Counted from the stretch's first letter, positions 40,928-50,507 are shown. The stretch is DNA of 53,704 nucleotides from Desulfosporosinus sp. (GCA_031292095.1 JARLHU010000093.1:1-53704), one strand, 5' to 3'. A program made the numbers and translations. The notes: a model not told the origin generated them from the letters alone.

Positions 40928-41872
40928 TTAACCTAGCTTTTTAAGAAGGACCTCATGTACTGCTTTGACTAATTCTTCCTTAGTCAACCCATATTTCTCA
41001 AGCAGCTCCTGAGGACGTCCAGATTCTCCAAATGTATCTTTAAGTCCGACGCGAACCATAGGCGTGGGTTGCTTCTCTCCCAGAACCTCGGCGATCGCGC
41101 TTCCCAGTCCGCCAATGATGTTATGCTCTTCCGCCGTAACAACGGCTTTTGTTTGCTTAGCAACCCGCACAATGGTTTCTTCGTCCAACGGTTTCACCGA
41201 AGCAACATTAACAACACTCACGCTAATCCCCTCGGCAGCAAGCAGTTCGGCTGCTTCTAAAGCCATCGACACCATCACACCATTCGCCATGATAGCAACG
41301 TCGGTCCCTTCTTTAAGGACATTAGCCTTCCCAATTTCGAAGCTATAATCTTCACCGAAAAGGAGTGGCACTTCTAAGCGCCCCATCCGAATATAAACCG
41401 GACCGTTGTATTTGGCAGCAGCCAAAATCACCTGGCGAGTTTCCTCCCCATCGGCAGGGACTAACACCACCATGTTGGGGACAGCGCGCATGATAGCCAC
41501 GTCTTCTATGGCCTGATGCGAACCACCATCTTCCCCTACCGTAATTCCGGCATGTGTGGCTGCAATTTTGACATTTAGCTTGGGATAAGCAATCGAGTTG
41601 CGAATTTGCTCAAAGGCACGACCCACTGCAAAAATTGCAAAGGTACTTGCAAATGGAATTTTGCCTGCAGCCGCTAGCCCAGCAGCTGTCCCTAAGAGGT
41701 TTGACTCGGCAATACCCATATTGAAGAACCGTTCGGGATATTTTTTACCAAAGTCAGCAGTCTTGGTCGACTTCGACAAATCTGCATCTAAGACAACAAC
41801 ATTGGGGTTTTCAGACCCTAACACGAGAAGGGCTTTGCCATACGCATCACGTGTCGCCATTTTATCAGCCAA
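40928..41872 (-). CDS. Transketolase, C-terminal subunit
   Basis: The pyrimidine-binding and C-terminal half of a two-subunit transketolase, moving two-carbon units in the pentose phosphate pathway. The 314-residue product has RFFNMGIAESNLLGTAAGLAAAG (catalytic Glu of thiamine activation), FAVGRAFEQIRNSIAYPKLNVK and ATHAGITVGEDGGSHQAIEDVAI, then a C-terminal Rossmann-like domain (VVNVASVKPLDEETI; AVVTAEEHNIIGGLGSAIAEVL). Start TTG at 41872 overlaps the N-subunit stop by 8 bases, with GGAGG upstream. DXS-like C-halves are related, but the partner gene makes transketolase clear. Confidence 0.93.
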   Translation of the reverse strand: MADKMATRDAYGKALLVLGSENPNVVVLDADLSKSTKTADFGKKYPERFFNMGIAESNLLGTAAGLAAAGKIPFASTFAIFAVGRAFEQIRNSIAYPKLNVKIAATHAGITVGEDGGSHQAIEDVAIMRAVPNMVVLVPADGEETRQVILAAAKYNGPVYIRMGRLEVPLLFGEDYSFEIGKANVLKEGTDVAIMANGVMVSMALEAAELLAAEGISVSVVNVASVKPLDEETIVRVAKQTKAVVTAEEHNIIGGLGSAIAEVLGEKQPTPMVRVGLKDTFGESGRPQELLEKYGLTKEELVKAVHEVLLKKLG

Positions 41873-42695
41873 GGTTTAACGCCTCCTCCCGTAATTCTTT
41901 CAGTGCCTGCTCGCCTTGTTCAACGCTAGGCGCATTGCCATGCCAGCCTGCAACGTTCTCCATGAAGGAAACCCCTTTGCCCTTCACCGTCTTGGCTATG
42001 ATAATGGACGGACTTCCTTTGCACTGTTTTGCCTCGGCAAAGGCCGCAAGCAAAGCCTCCACATCATGCCCATCGACTTCGATCACGTTCCAGCAAAAGG
42101 CTCGCCACTTTTCTGTCAGCGGTGTCGAACACATGACACTATCTGTCGATCCGTCAATTTGTAGTCCATTCAAATCTAATACGGCAGTGACATTATCCAG
42201 TTTGTAGTGGGCAGCCGCCATCGCTGCTTCCCAGACTTGTCCCTCGGCCATCTCGCCGTCACCAAGCAACACAAAAACTCGGTAATCTTTGCCATCCAGC
42301 TTTCCGGCTAACGCCATGCCATTGGCTGCAGAAAGACCTTGGCCTAAGGAACCTGTGGACATATCCACGCCTGGGGTTTTCTTCATGTCGGGGTGTCCTT
42401 GGAGCATATGGCTAGTTTGGCGAAGCCATTGTAGCTCCTCCTTGGGGAAATAACCCTTCTCTGCGAGAGCCGCATATAGTACCGGGGCCGCATGCCCTTT
42501 CGAAAGAACAAAGCGATCTCGGTCTGCCCAATGGGGGTCTTGTGGGTTTATCTTCATTTCATGAAAAAATAATGTGGCCACGATTTCGGCGGCGGATAAA
42601 CTACCACCGGGGTGGCCGGATTTTGAAGTTACAAGCATGGAAATAATGTCTTGACGAAGAACATTGGCTACTCGCTTTAGTTCAATAGTGTTCAA
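41865..42695 (-). CDS. Transketolase, N-terminal subunit
   Basis: The thiamine-diphosphate-binding half of split transketolase. The 276-residue product has SKSGHPGGSLSAAEIVATLF, DRFVLSKGHAAPVLYA, GSLGQGLSAANGMALAGKL and the ThDP motif LLGDGEMAEGQVWEAAMAAAHYKLDN (GDG...N pattern). The frame starts at a GTG (42716), but AAAGGAGA within it sits 7 bases before TTG at 42695, giving NTIELKRVANVLRQD, a normal opening. It follows prfB after about 50 bases. Split transketolases are common in clostridia and archaea. Confidence 0.93.
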   Translation of the reverse strand: MNTIELKRVANVLRQDIISMLVTSKSGHPGGSLSAAEIVATLFFHEMKINPQDPHWADRDRFVLSKGHAAPVLYAALAEKGYFPKEELQWLRQTSHMLQGHPDMKKTPGVDMSTGSLGQGLSAANGMALAGKLDGKDYRVFVLLGDGEMAEGQVWEAAMAAAHYKLDNVTAVLDLNGLQIDGSTDSVMCSTPLTEKWRAFCWNVIEVDGHDVEALLAAFAEAKQCKGSPSIIIAKTVKGKGVSFMENVAGWHGNAPSVEQGEQALKELREEALNLG

Positions 42696-42747
42696 GTGAT
42701 TCTCTCCTTTAGTCACATTTTAATCGATCCTACCTCAGCTTAACTTC

Positions 42748-43852
42748 CTACTGGACCGTCTTCGTCTTCTGTAGAAAAGCTGCTATGAACCCATCGATTT
42801 CCCCATCCATTACCGCCGACACATTCCCTGTTTCCACGTTGGTACGGTGGTCTTTGACCAAGCTGTAGGGATGGAACACATAAGAACGAATCTGGCTTCC
42901 CCAAGCGATCTCTTGTTGCTCACCGCGGATTTCGGAAATCTCCGCTTCTTGCTCCTTGCGCTTAAGTTCCAGTAATTTCGCCTGCAAAACTCGCATGGCT
43001 GCAGCTTTATTTTGAGTCTGTGAGCGTTCACTTTGACACTGGACTACGGTCCCAGACGGTAAGTGAGTAATTCTGATGGCCGAATCCGTCTTGTTAACAT
43101 GCTGGCCTCCAGCCCCACCGGATCGATAGGTATCTATCCTTAAATCTTCAGTATCAATCGTTATCTCGTTATCCTCCGTCACTTCTGGAATTACATCCAC
43201 AGAAGCGAACGAGGTATGACGACGTCCAGAAGCATCAAATGGCGAAATTCGCACTAATCTGTGCACGCCTTTTTCAGACTTTGCATATCCGTAAGCATTT
43301 TCCCCACTGAAGGACAGGGTTGCACTTTTAATGCCCGCTTCCTCCCCAGGTAAAAAGTCCAAGGTCTCCACTTTATATCCGTGCCGTTCTCCCCAACGTA
43401 TATAGAGCCGATAGAGCATTTGTACCCAATCTTGTGCTTCAGTACCACCGGCGCCCGCATGGAGGGTCAAGATAGCATTGTTCCTATCATACGGCCCGCT
43501 AAGTAGTATTTCCAACTCCAAAGCCTCAAACCGTCGTAGAAGGGACTTCACCCCTTGTTCAATCTCTGGCTCAAGACCCACATCGTCTTCCTCAGTTGCC
43601 AGCTGCCAGAGTGTCGCCGTTTCCTCAATTTCCAGCTCTATTTCTTCGTATATCTTGATTTTGCTCTGATGATAAGCTAACTCCTGCATAATTTTCTGAG
43701 CGTTGACCGGATTATCCCATAAATCAGGACGGTGAAACTCCCTCTCTAACGAGCTAACCTTTTCTATACGCTGAGAGACGTCAAAGAGAAACCCTCAAAT
43801 CTGCCAAACACAATGTTAATTTTTCCAGTTCTTTTTTCCAATCAGAAAGCAA
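42748..43852 (-). CDS. prfB: Peptide chain release factor 2, with programmed +1 frameshift
   Basis: RF2 releases proteins at UGA and UAA. Translation starts at TTG 43852 (AAGGGTG upstream) and reads 23 codons to CTT TGA at 43786-43781; a +1 slip enters the long frame at GAC (43782) and continues for 344 codons, 367 residues in all. The long frame has the RF2 signatures: TLHAGAGGTEAQDWVQMLYR and the catalytic TYRSGGAGGQHVNKTDSAIR. The SPF region that reads the stop codon appears as RISPFDASGRRHTSF. It follows secA by 21 bases. Low RF2 favours the shift, an autoregulatory loop known across bacteria. Confidence 0.96.
43778..43797 (-). promoter_or_regulatory. RF2 frameshift site
   Basis: The minus strand reads TTGAGGGTTTCTCTTTGACG: slippery CTT, in-frame TGA followed by C (a poor termination context), and an internal Shine-Dalgarno-like GAGGG 5 bases before CTT. 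The usual element is AGGGGG, so this one is shorter. Confidence 0.93.
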
Positions 43853-43873
43853 TTATATTCACCCTTCCCAAAC

Positions 43874-46378
43874 CTACTTCTTCTTTTCCGCTCCACAACA
43901 CTTCTTATACTTTTTCCCGCTTCCACACGAGCAGAGGTCATTGCGTCCGATCTGGTCTCCTGTGTGCACTGGTTCACTGGGTTCACCTTCATAGAGGTTC
44001 TCCGTTACGTTCCGAGGCTGTTCAATAACTTCTTCCCGGATTTGAGGAGTGACCCGCATAATATAGCGAATAATTTCATCCTGAATGGAGTCGATCATTG
44101 CTTGGAACATTTCAAACCCTTCACGCCTGTATTCAACCAGCGGATCTTTTTGCCCATAAGCACGCAGACCAATTCCCTCACGCAACATATCCATCGCATC
44201 GAGATGATCCATCCATTTGCTGTCCACAACCTGGAGCATTACTGCGCGCTCAATTTCTCGCATTAGCTCAGAACCAAACTGCTCTTCACGACTTTGGTAT
44301 AGTTCTTTAGCTTTAGAGATCAGCATTTCTTCGATTTCTTCTCTCGACATGTCTGCGAGTTGTTCAGGATTTAAATGGATTGCCGGCAGAAAGAAATTTT
44401 CGACATAATCTGCTAAAGCCGACAAATCCCATTCTTCTGGGAACGAGCTTTCTCCACTAAACATACTGATACTGTCTGTGACAGCTTTTTCCAACATGTC
44501 CATCATGTAGTCAAGGAGATTTTCGCCCATAAGCACTGCCCGACGTTGGGCATAAATCACTTCACGTTGTTGATTCATGACATCATCATAATCAAGGACA
44601 TGTTTACGGATGTCAAAGTTGCGGTTCTCCACACGCCGTTGAGCCGTTTCAATGGAACGGGAGATCATCCTGGAAGTGATCGGCATGGAGTCGTCCATCC
44701 CCAATTTATCCATAATGCCCATAATGTTGTCCGCACCGAACATGCGCATCAGGTCATCTTCTAATGAAATGAAGAATTGAGTTGATCCTGGATCCCCTTG
44801 ACGTCCAGCACGTCCACGTAACTGGTTATCAATTCGTCGAGATTCGTGTCGTTCTGTCCCAATGATATGTAATCCACCCAGTTCAGACACGCCCTCACCC
44901 AGGATAATATCCGTCCCCCGACCCGCCATATTCGTGGCAATCGTAACCATCCCACGCTGTCCAGCCTCGGCAACGATTTGAGCTTCTTTTTCATGGTATT
45001 TGGCATTGAGAACTTGGTGTGGAACTCCGCGTCGCCCCATCAAGACACTCAGATGCTCGGATTTCTCGACGGAAACCGTTCCCACAAGAATCGGTTGTCC
45101 CTTGGCATGGCGTTCGATCACACTTTCCACTGCTGCCAAGAACTTTCCTTCTTCCGTACGGTAAATCACATCGGGGTCATCGCACCGGATCGCCGTCTTA
45201 TTAGTAGGAATTTCGACAACATCGAGCTTATAAATTTTCCGAAACTCTGGTTCTTCTGTCATAGCCGTCCCTGTCATCCCAGAGAGTTTCGTGTACATTC
45301 GGAAGTAATTCTGGAAGGTAATGGTGGCTAAGGTTTGAGACTCCTTTTCGATCTTCACGCCTTCTTTGGCTTCTATGGCTTGGTGCAAGCCTTCACTATA
45401 ACGGCGCCCAATCATCAGGCGTCCGGTAAACTCATCAACTATAATGACTTCTCCGTCTTTTACTACGTAGTCGCGATCCCGCTTGAAAAGGGTTTGGGCT
45501 TTCAAGGCCTGATTGACATGATGGGCTAACTCCGTATGGATATCCTCATAAAGGTTATCCACGCCCAACATACTCTCCACCCGACTGACACCTTGTTCCG
45601 TAAGGGTGACAACACGCTCTTTTTCGATGACTTTATAATCCTCTTCAAGTTCCAAGCGAGGAATAATCATAGCCACCTTAAAATATAATTCAGTGGGCTT
45701 GTCCGCCTCACCAGAAATAATAAGCGGGGTCCGGGCCTCATCAACGAGGATAGAATCCACTTCGTCTACGATAGCATAATTAAGTTCACGCTGAACCAAG
45801 GCTTCCGGCCGAGTAACCATATTATCCCGCAAATAGTCAAAGCCGAATTCGTTATTTGTTCCATACGTAATATCTGAGGCGTAGCTGTTCCGACGCTCCT
45901 CATAGTTTAAGCCATGAACAACTAAACCAATGGAAAGACCAAGGAATTGGTGAATTTGTCCCATCCATTCACTGTCACGACGTGCCAAATAATCATTGAC
46001 TGTCACGATATGCACACCTTGACCTGTTAAGGCATTCAAATAGGCCGGCAAAGTAGACACGAGGGTTTTCCCTTCCCCAGTGCGCATCTCAGCAATCCGA
46101 CCCTCATGCAGTACCATACCTCCAACCAACTGCACATCATAGTGTCGCTGATTAATGACCCTTCGGCTGGCCTCTCTAACAACAGCAAAGGCCTCCGGCA
46201 ACAGACAATCCAGACTTTCTCCCTGTTCAAGACGGCCTCTAAACTCAGCGGTTTTGCCACGCAATTCGTCATCGTTTAGTGCTTGGATCTTAGGTTCAAA
46301 GCTATTAATCACTGCAACGCGCTTTTGATATTTCCGTATTTCTCGCGCATTATCATCGAACAAATCTAAAAAACCCAT
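43874..46378 (-). CDS. secA: Protein translocase ATPase SecA
   Basis: Motor that pushes preproteins through SecYEG. The 834-residue product has Walker [21 protein letters not shown], Walker B-type [20 protein letters not shown], the peptide-crosslinking domain between about residues 220 and 360, helicase motif [33 protein letters not shown], and a C-terminal zinc motif [14 protein letters not shown] that binds phospholipid or SecB-type partners. ATG at 46378 has GAAGGGTGG upstream; a GTG 9 bases earlier overlaps it. Order hpf-secA-prfB is classical for Firmicutes. Confidence 0.98.
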   Translation of the reverse strand: MGFLDLFDDNAREIRKYQKRVAVINSFEPKIQALNDDELRGKTAEFRGRLEQGESLDCLLPEAFAVVREASRRVINQRHYDVQLVGGMVLHEGRIAEMRTGEGKTLVSTLPAYLNALTGQGVHIVTVNDYLARRDSEWMGQIHQFLGLSIGLVVHGLNYEERRNSYASDITYGTNNEFGFDYLRDNMVTRPEALVQRELNYAIVDEVDSILVDEARTPLIISGEADKPTELYFKVAMIIPRLELEEDYKVIEKERVVTLTEQGVSRVESMLGVDNLYEDIHTELAHHVNQALKAQTLFKRDRDYVVKDGEVIIVDEFTGRLMIGRRYSEGLHQAIEAKEGVKIEKESQTLATITFQNYFRMYTKLSGMTGTAMTEEPEFRKIYKLDVVEIPTNKTAIRCDDPDVIYRTEEGKFLAAVESVIERHAKGQPILVGTVSVEKSEHLSVLMGRRGVPHQVLNAKYHEKEAQIVAEAGQRGMVTIATNMAGRGTDIILGEGVSELGGLHIIGTERHESRRIDNQLRGRAGRQGDPGSTQFFISLEDDLMRMFGADNIMGIMDKLGMDDSMPITSRMISRSIETAQRRVENRNFDIRKHVLDYDDVMNQQREVIYAQRRAVLMGENLLDYMMDMLEKAVTDSISMFSGESSFPEEWDLSALADYVENFFLPAIHLNPEQLADMSREEIEEMLISKAKELYQSREEQFGSELMREIERAVMLQVVDSKWMDHLDAMDMLREGIGLRAYGQKDPLVEYRREGFEMFQAMIDSIQDEIIRYIMRVTPQIREEVIEQPRNVTENLYEGEPSEPVHTGDQIGRNDLCSCGSGKKYKKCCGAEKKK

Positions 46379-46493
46379 TATATCCACCCTTCTTCAATTA
46401 TCGTGTATTTATTAAGTTTAACATCCTAGAGAACCCACTGCAACTAAAGCGGACAATTTACCTTATAAGCCCTTTTTCTTACCGATCCATTTT

Positions 46494-46550
46494 AGGCACA
46501 TTCAAGAAAATAACTAGTCAGTCTGCCAGTCTATTTTGTGTCATATGCCT
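46494..46550. mobile_element. Internally deleted copy of the 40.5-kb MITE-like element
   Basis: The left part (AGGCACATTCAAGAAAATAA and the next 30 bases) matches 40512-40560 with only a few changes, then jumps to the right end CATATGCCT of that element. It lies in the 333-base gap between hpf and secA. Confidence 0.75.
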
Positions 46551-46627
46551 TAGCGTATTTGACACTAAACACCTTAGATGTGAAGCCTTCATTTTAACCA
46601 AGGGTCTTGTTTTTTCTAATCGGGTAT

Positions 46628-46655
46628 GTCAAAAGGCCCGCTAATGCGGACCTTT
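46628..46655 (-). terminator. Probable terminator after hpf
   Basis: Ten-bp stem AAAGGTCCGC/GCGGGCCTTT (one G-U pair) with loop ATTA on the minus strand, followed by TTGAC. It lies 57 bases past the stop at 46712. Confidence 0.65.
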
Positions 46656-46711
46656 GATGTGAAGCGACGGTGGTTTGAACGCACTTCGTGTTCTCTCTGG
46701 CTTTCTACTGT

Positions 46712-47242
46712 TTAGGTCTGAGGCTGAAGCAACCCATAATCTCCATTGTTACGATGGTAAACGACGTTCATTTCTTGGCTTTCCGCATTCGTAAAGACAA
46801 AGAAAGTATGCCCTACTAAATTCATCTGCATAATTGCTTCTTCAACAGACATGGGCTTCGCAGGGAACGTCTTATTACGAACAATTTCTTCTTGTGGTTC
46901 ATCATTAAACGCAGCTGGTTGCTTAGGTTCATGATCCTTCAAGACCTTAGAGCGCATCCGTTTATTAATTTTTGTTCGATATTTATCAATTTGGCGCTCT
47001 AATTTTTCTACGACCATATCGATCGAAGAATACATATCTTCGGTTTCTTCTTCCCCGCGCAAAATCATACCATGAATTGGGGCTGTTACCTCTACCCGAT
47101 GCCTGTCACGCTCCACAAGTAAGGTGACTTGAACGTCCATAAACTCATCCGAGTATTTTTCTAACTTACCCACCCGTTTCATGACATACTCTTTAAGTGC
47201 GTCCGTCAGCTCGATATGTTTACCTCTAATAATAATGTTCAT
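46712..47242 (-). CDS. hpf: Ribosome hibernation promoting factor, long form
   Basis: Binds the 30S subunit near the decoding site and, through its C-terminal domain, pairs ribosomes into inactive 100S dimers in starvation. The 176-residue product has the N-terminal HPF/YfiA domain (MNIIIRGKHIELTDALKEYV; KLEKYSDEFMDVQVTLLVER; basic helix DKYRTKINKRMRSK). The C-terminal dimerisation domain follows (VRNKTFPAKPMSVEEAIMQM; GHTFFVFTNAESQEMNVVYHR). Its length marks the long Gram-positive type. ATG at 47242 with AAAGGGG upstream is preferred to the GTG/ATG extension at 47260. Confidence 0.96.
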   Translation of the reverse strand: MNIIIRGKHIELTDALKEYVMKRVGKLEKYSDEFMDVQVTLLVERDRHRVEVTAPIHGMILRGEEETEDMYSSIDMVVEKLERQIDKYRTKINKRMRSKVLKDHEPKQPAAFNDEPQEEIVRNKTFPAKPMSVEEAIMQMNLVGHTFFVFTNAESQEMNVVYHRNNGDYGLLQPQT

Positions 47243-47344
47243 TAATTCAACCCCTTTCAAAGATGGTATACATGTAATATTCCCGATTTACATAAAAAAT
47301 CCTGCTAATTTTAAAAGTTAACTCACGATATTTTTTCTAAACCC

Positions 47345-47385
47345 AAAGAAAGAATCATTGTCACTATCTCAACGATCCTTTCTTT
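47345..47385 (-). terminator. Long hairpin after the cold-shock gene
   Basis: A 16-bp stem AAAGAAAGGATCGTTG/CAATGATTCTTTCTTT, perfect if two G-U pairs are allowed, 9-base loop, 29 bases past the stop. Little T-run follows (GGGTTTAG), so it may stabilise the 3' end rather than terminate. Confidence 0.55.
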
Positions 47386-47413
47386 AATAAATTCGCTGAT
47401 AAATTGTTCTAAT

Positions 47414-47611
47414 CTAACGGACCATCACATTAGACGCCTGCTCCCCGCGTGGGCCTTGTATGACATCGAACTCAACGTTTTGTCCCTCTTCAAGAGTACG
47501 AAACCCATCACCAATAACCGATTGAAAATGCACAAATACATCTTGTCCATTTTCCTGCTCGATGAATCCGTAGCCCTTCTGCTTGTTGAACCATTTGACT
47601 TTACCTAGCAC
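47414..47611 (-). CDS. Cold-shock domain protein
   Basis: A 65-residue single-stranded nucleic-acid-binding protein acting as an RNA chaperone. It has both RNP motifs: KGYGFIEQ (residues 12-19) and DVFVHF (24-29), with [11 protein letters not shown] before them. Length is typical of CspA/CspB proteins. Start is GTG at 47611, preceded by AGGAGGGTG at about 10 bases. The leader contains a 6-bp hairpin just upstream of the ribosome site. Confidence 0.95.
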   Translation of the reverse strand: MLGKVKWFNKQKGYGFIEQENGQDVFVHFQSVIGDGFRTLEEGQNVEFDVIQGPRGEQASNVMVR

Positions 47612-47641
47612 CTAAATACACCCTCCTTGTATTGTCAAAGT

Positions 47642-47661
47642 TCTGAGGCTGAATCCTCAGA
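47642..47661 (-). promoter_or_regulatory. Leader hairpin of the cold-shock gene
   Basis: CTGAGG/CCTCAG with a 6-base loop lies about 15 bases upstream of the ribosome site. Cold-shock gene leaders are often thermosensitive; that role here is inference. Confidence 0.4.
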
Positions 47662-47739
47662 CCTGTTTCACTTATTTAGAAGGATAACCAGCAATGGGGG
47701 AGTCTAAACACATAAGTACTTGTATGACACATCGCTTGG

Positions 47740-47910
47740 TCATACGACGCAGAGCAAACTAACCGTTCCATCTCCTGCTATGGGGAGCGGGGTTCCCGGC
47801 CAAAGCGACATCCCTGTCGCATGGCCGGTAGCGCACGTCCTTGTGCGCTACCCCGTATCTGGGGTCGGTCGCTTGAACGGAAGTTTGCTAGGCTGCTTAC
47901 GTAAAGACGT
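47740..47910. repeat. Foldback element with two AGGA-loop hairpins
   Basis: Outer arms near 47749-47770 (AGCAAACTAACCGTTCC) and 47875-47900 (inverted, AGCAAACTTCCGTTC) pair. Inside on the minus strand are GCGACAGGGATGTCGC (47820-47805), itself framed by CCGGCCA/TGGCCGG (47796-47828), and a 10-bp hairpin with loop AAGGAC (47827-47852). Part of the 1.1-kb gene-free gap between csp and glnQ. Confidence 0.75.
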
Positions 47911-48387
47911 CGCGCTATGTCATACTGCGTCCCGGGCCAGGAACGTGGGGACGAGCGGGAGAGGGGACGGTTCTTGATTGCATGTAGGGAACTTGTGTAA
48001 CACAGCATCCCGGACTAGGAACGTGAGAACGTTTAGACATGCTTTGGAGATTGTTAAATATTCGTTTTATAACGAAGGTTTAGGGAGACGGCACATTTCA
48101 TGTGCACCGTCTTGTCTCTGGGGTCGTTATCGCGAACCATGCGTGCAAATCGGTGCACGTGCAATCGCGTGCAATCGGGGACGGTTCTTGATTGCATTGA
48201 CGGCAATGCTCATCCGCGAGCCAAGTGGCCCTGAAGACAAGACTCGAACAGGACGTTCGAAATAATATGTAGCCAAGGGTGGCAGCTTGACAACGAGAAG
48301 GACCTTGTGCACCACTCCGTGTCTGGGGCCGGTCGTTTTAACGAAAGTTTGCTGTTTGCTTACGTAAAGACGTGAACTGGGGATCAC
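47911..48387. repeat. Tangle of shorter direct and inverted repeats, no gene
   Basis: GGGGACGGTTCTTGATTGCA occurs at 47963 and 48177. GTCCCGGGCCAGGAACGTG (47929) is echoed at 48008. The segment GTATCTGGGGTCGGTCG with GAAGTTTGCT and TGCTTACGTAAAGACGT (47853-47911) recurs at 48317-48372 and in part at 48113. A hairpin TCGAACAGGACGTTCGA lies at 48244-48260 and GACGGCACATTTCATGTGC with its partner CCGTC at 48088-48112. Confidence 0.7.
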
Positions 48388-48722
48388 TCTCCCTCCGTAG
48401 CCCAGCCCAGGAGCGCCTTTCTACAAAGCGACCACATTCACTCTCCATAGCCCTACCCCAGAGGAGCGTTTTCTGCTAAGCGGATGCGTAAGTGAAGCCG
48501 CGCTCCAGACGAGCGCCGACGGTTCGCGCCCCCGTTGCGCGTCAGAGGTTCACATGCGACGGAACAGGATGTTCCTAGTGCCGCATGTGCCAAGGATGGC
48601 ATAGCATGCGGCCAGTTTGCCCAGAGGTTTGACGCGCTCGCGAACTGTCCAGCTCGTCAGCGGCGTAACTCGCAGACGCGTGCAGAAAACGCTCCTCGGG
48701 CCTAGCCCTGCATAAGGAGCGT
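48388..48722. mobile_element. Palindromic repeat element, copy A (after glnQ)
   Basis: The core 48461-48697 has terminal inverted repeats GAGGAGCGTTTTCTGC and GCAGAAAACGCTCCTC, perfect over 16 bases. A 70-bp flank with two CTCC...GGAG(C/T)G(T/C)TTTCT units lies to the left. Internally GGAACAGGATGTTCC (48561-48575) lies inside CACATGCG/CGCATGTG, followed by TGCCAAGGATGGCA (48588-48601). Copy B is at 51485-51876 and lacks this inner hairpin block. Confidence 0.82.
48685..48722 (-). terminator. Terminator of glnQ supplied by the repeat element
   Basis: ACGCTCCT/AGGAGCGT stem with inner GGGC/GCCC, followed by TTTCTG on the minus strand. It begins 11 bases past the glnQ stop and is the right end of repeat copy A. 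Confidence 0.7.
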
Positions 48723-48732
48723 GTACAAAAAG

Positions 48733-49452
48733 TTAGAGGATTTTACTTAAAAACGCCTGTGTGCGGGAATTCTTAGGATGAGCAAACACCTCGTTGGGCT
48801 CTCCCTCTTCCATAATGATCCCTTCATCCATGAAAAGCACTCGATCGCCGACTTCGCGGGCAAAGCCCATCTCGTGAGTTACAACGACCATAGTCATCCC
48901 TTCACGGGCTAAATCTTTCATCACCGCCAGTACCTCTCCGACCATTTCCGGATCCAGGGCTGAAGTAGTCTCGTCAAACAGCATGATCTTCGGTTTCATG
49001 GCTAAAGCTCGAGCGATCGCAACTCGTTGTTGTTGCCCGCCTGAAAGACGATCAGGATATTCTCCCGCTTTATCGGATAAGCCGACTTTGTCCAACAGTT
49101 CTAACCCAATCTTTTCTGCTTCCGCTTTCTTCGTTTTACGGACAATCTCTGGAGCGAGTACAATATTTTGGAGTGCTGTCATATGCGGGAAAAGATTAAA
49201 CCGCTGAAATACCATGCCTACTTCCCGACGAATCGCATTAACATTGGCCTCAGAGTTAAGTACAATTCCATCGACAATAATTTCTCCGCTTGTCGGCTCT
49301 TCCAGTTTATTTAAACAACGTAAGAAGGTACTCTTTCCTGAACCACTTGGGCCGATGACAACTACCACTTCTTTTTCAAGGATGTGACAATCAATCCCTT
49401 TAAGTACTTCAAGTTTGCCATAGGATTTATGCAAGTTCTTAACGTAGATCAT
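48733..49452 (-). CDS. glnQ: Polar amino-acid ABC transporter ATPase (GlnQ type)
   Basis: Energises uptake of a polar amino acid. The 239-residue product has Walker [19 protein letters not shown]-loop [15 protein letters not shown], signature [16 protein letters not shown], Walker [14 protein letters not shown] and the H-loop [12 protein letters not shown], all typical of the HisP/GlnQ branch. ATG at 49452 has GGAGG 10 bases upstream and overlaps the permease gene by 14 bases. Specificity cannot be told from the ATPase; glutamine is a name by family. Confidence 0.93.
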   Translation of the reverse strand: MIYVKNLHKSYGKLEVLKGIDCHILEKEVVVVIGPSGSGKSTFLRCLNKLEEPTSGEIIVDGIVLNSEANVNAIRREVGMVFQRFNLFPHMTALQNIVLAPEIVRKTKKAEAEKIGLELLDKVGLSDKAGEYPDRLSGGQQQRVAIARALAMKPKIMLFDETTSALDPEMVGEVLAVMKDLAREGMTMVVVTHEMGFAREVGDRVLFMDEGIIMEEGEPNEVFAHPKNSRTQAFLSKIL

Positions 49453-50116
49453 TCTTGCCCAACCTCCTCTCCATATAGGCAACCCATTGGGAAATCAACT
49501 GGGTCATTATAAGATAATACAAAGCAGCCGTTATATACATAGGAATGGTTTGAAACGTTCGCCCAGCAATAATCTTTGCGCTATAGAAAAGTTCTTGAAT
49601 CGCAATAATAGATAACAGTGACGAATCTTTAAGTAAGGCTATAAACTCGTTACCCAAGGGTGGAATCACTCGTTTAAACGCTTGTGGAAGGATTACATAG
49701 CGCATGGACTGACTGTGATTCATCCCCAACGATCGAGCTGCTTCTGATTGCCCACGGTCAATCGATTGAATTCCCGCTCGAAATATTTCGGCAATATAAG
49801 CACCTGAATTGAGACCCATCGCCAAGACCCCTGCATAATACTGATAGTTATCCGGCAGGGTATCCCAATGAAATATTCTAGGAACTAAAAAATAAACTAA
49901 AAAGATTTGCACCAACAATGGGGTCCCTCTAAAAAAGTCAATATAGGCAATAGCAAACGCACGCAAAATTCTTTTTTTTGATAATCTAGCTAAAGCCATA
50001 AAGAGCGCAATAATAACTCCCATAACGAGTGCACCGGCTGTCAGTTCCAAAGTAAGTAACGCTGCTATATTCAGTATCGGGATGCTATCTACGGCTGCCT
50101 TCCAGTTCATTCCCAC
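49439..50116 (-). CDS. Polar amino-acid ABC transporter permease
   Basis: A 225-residue HisM/GlnP-type membrane protein with about five helices. The ATPase-contact loop [27 protein letters not shown] (EAA motif) appears at about residues 122-148, quoted here as [18 protein letters not shown] in part. [15 protein letters not shown] near residue 62 is the permease signature before it. GTG at 50116 has AAGGAGG 7 bases upstream. It has its own promoter candidate (50207-50235) after a terminator-like hairpin that follows the binding-protein gene. Confidence 0.93.
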   Translation of the reverse strand: MGMNWKAAVDSIPILNIAALLTLELTAGALVMGVIIALFMALARLSKKRILRAFAIAYIDFFRGTPLLVQIFLVYFLVPRIFHWDTLPDNYQYYAGVLAMGLNSGAYIAEIFRAGIQSIDRGQSEAARSLGMNHSQSMRYVILPQAFKRVIPPLGNEFIALLKDSSLLSIIAIQELFYSAKIIAGRTFQTIPMYITAALYYLIMTQLISQWVAYMERRLGKNDLR

Positions 50117-50206
50117 AGAAAATCCTCCTTATTTTTTATTCAATAGAAGCCGGGATAAGGATCGTCCAATCGTATTATTTTCATATTGCTCTTACCACTG
50201 CCTGAA

Positions 50207-50235
50207 ATTATACATTTTAGTACAAATTTATACAA
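50207..50235 (-). promoter_or_regulatory. Candidate promoter of permease-glnQ
   Basis: TTGTAT (50235-50230), 17 bases, perfect TATAAT (50212-50207), about 90 bases before the permease GTG. The 430-base gap to the binding-protein gene otherwise holds only the hairpin at 50472-50507. Confidence 0.6.
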
Positions 50236-50471
50236 GCAAAACTCCTCTCCAGAGACCGACCTCATTCCACGCGATTTATTTCCACTTGATGATCCAGTTT
50301 TTGTACATAAAGAAACAACTTGGCTAGCGCCAAGCGCTGGCAAAGACTTATACAAAAATACATTTTCATCCTCTGATGCGTTGCGAAGCGCCAGGGCGGT
50401 GCCCTGAAATAAGGATTCATTTCATTGATCAGAGATGCCTCAACGTGCATAGCGACTGATTGGTAGAAAGA

Positions 50472-50507
50472 TAGACGGAAGGCACTTAAGCAAGTGCCTT
50501 CCGTCTA
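50472..50507 (-). terminator. Hairpin after the binding-protein gene
   Basis: Perfect 16-bp arms TAGACGGAAGGCACTT/AAGTGCCTTCCGTCTA with a 4-base loop, followed by TCTTTCTACC on the minus strand. It would give more binding protein than permease. Confidence 0.75.

Noticed and set aside
47612..48732. Protein genes in the csp-glnQ gap (several 75-95-codon frames on both strands)
   Set aside because: All cross repeats and hairpins, overlap each other on opposite strands and lack ribosome sites.
50410..50424. Shared string AAGGATTCATTTCA between the transporter gap and the tmRNA gene
   Set aside because: Only 14 bases and no flanking similarity; taken as coincidence.
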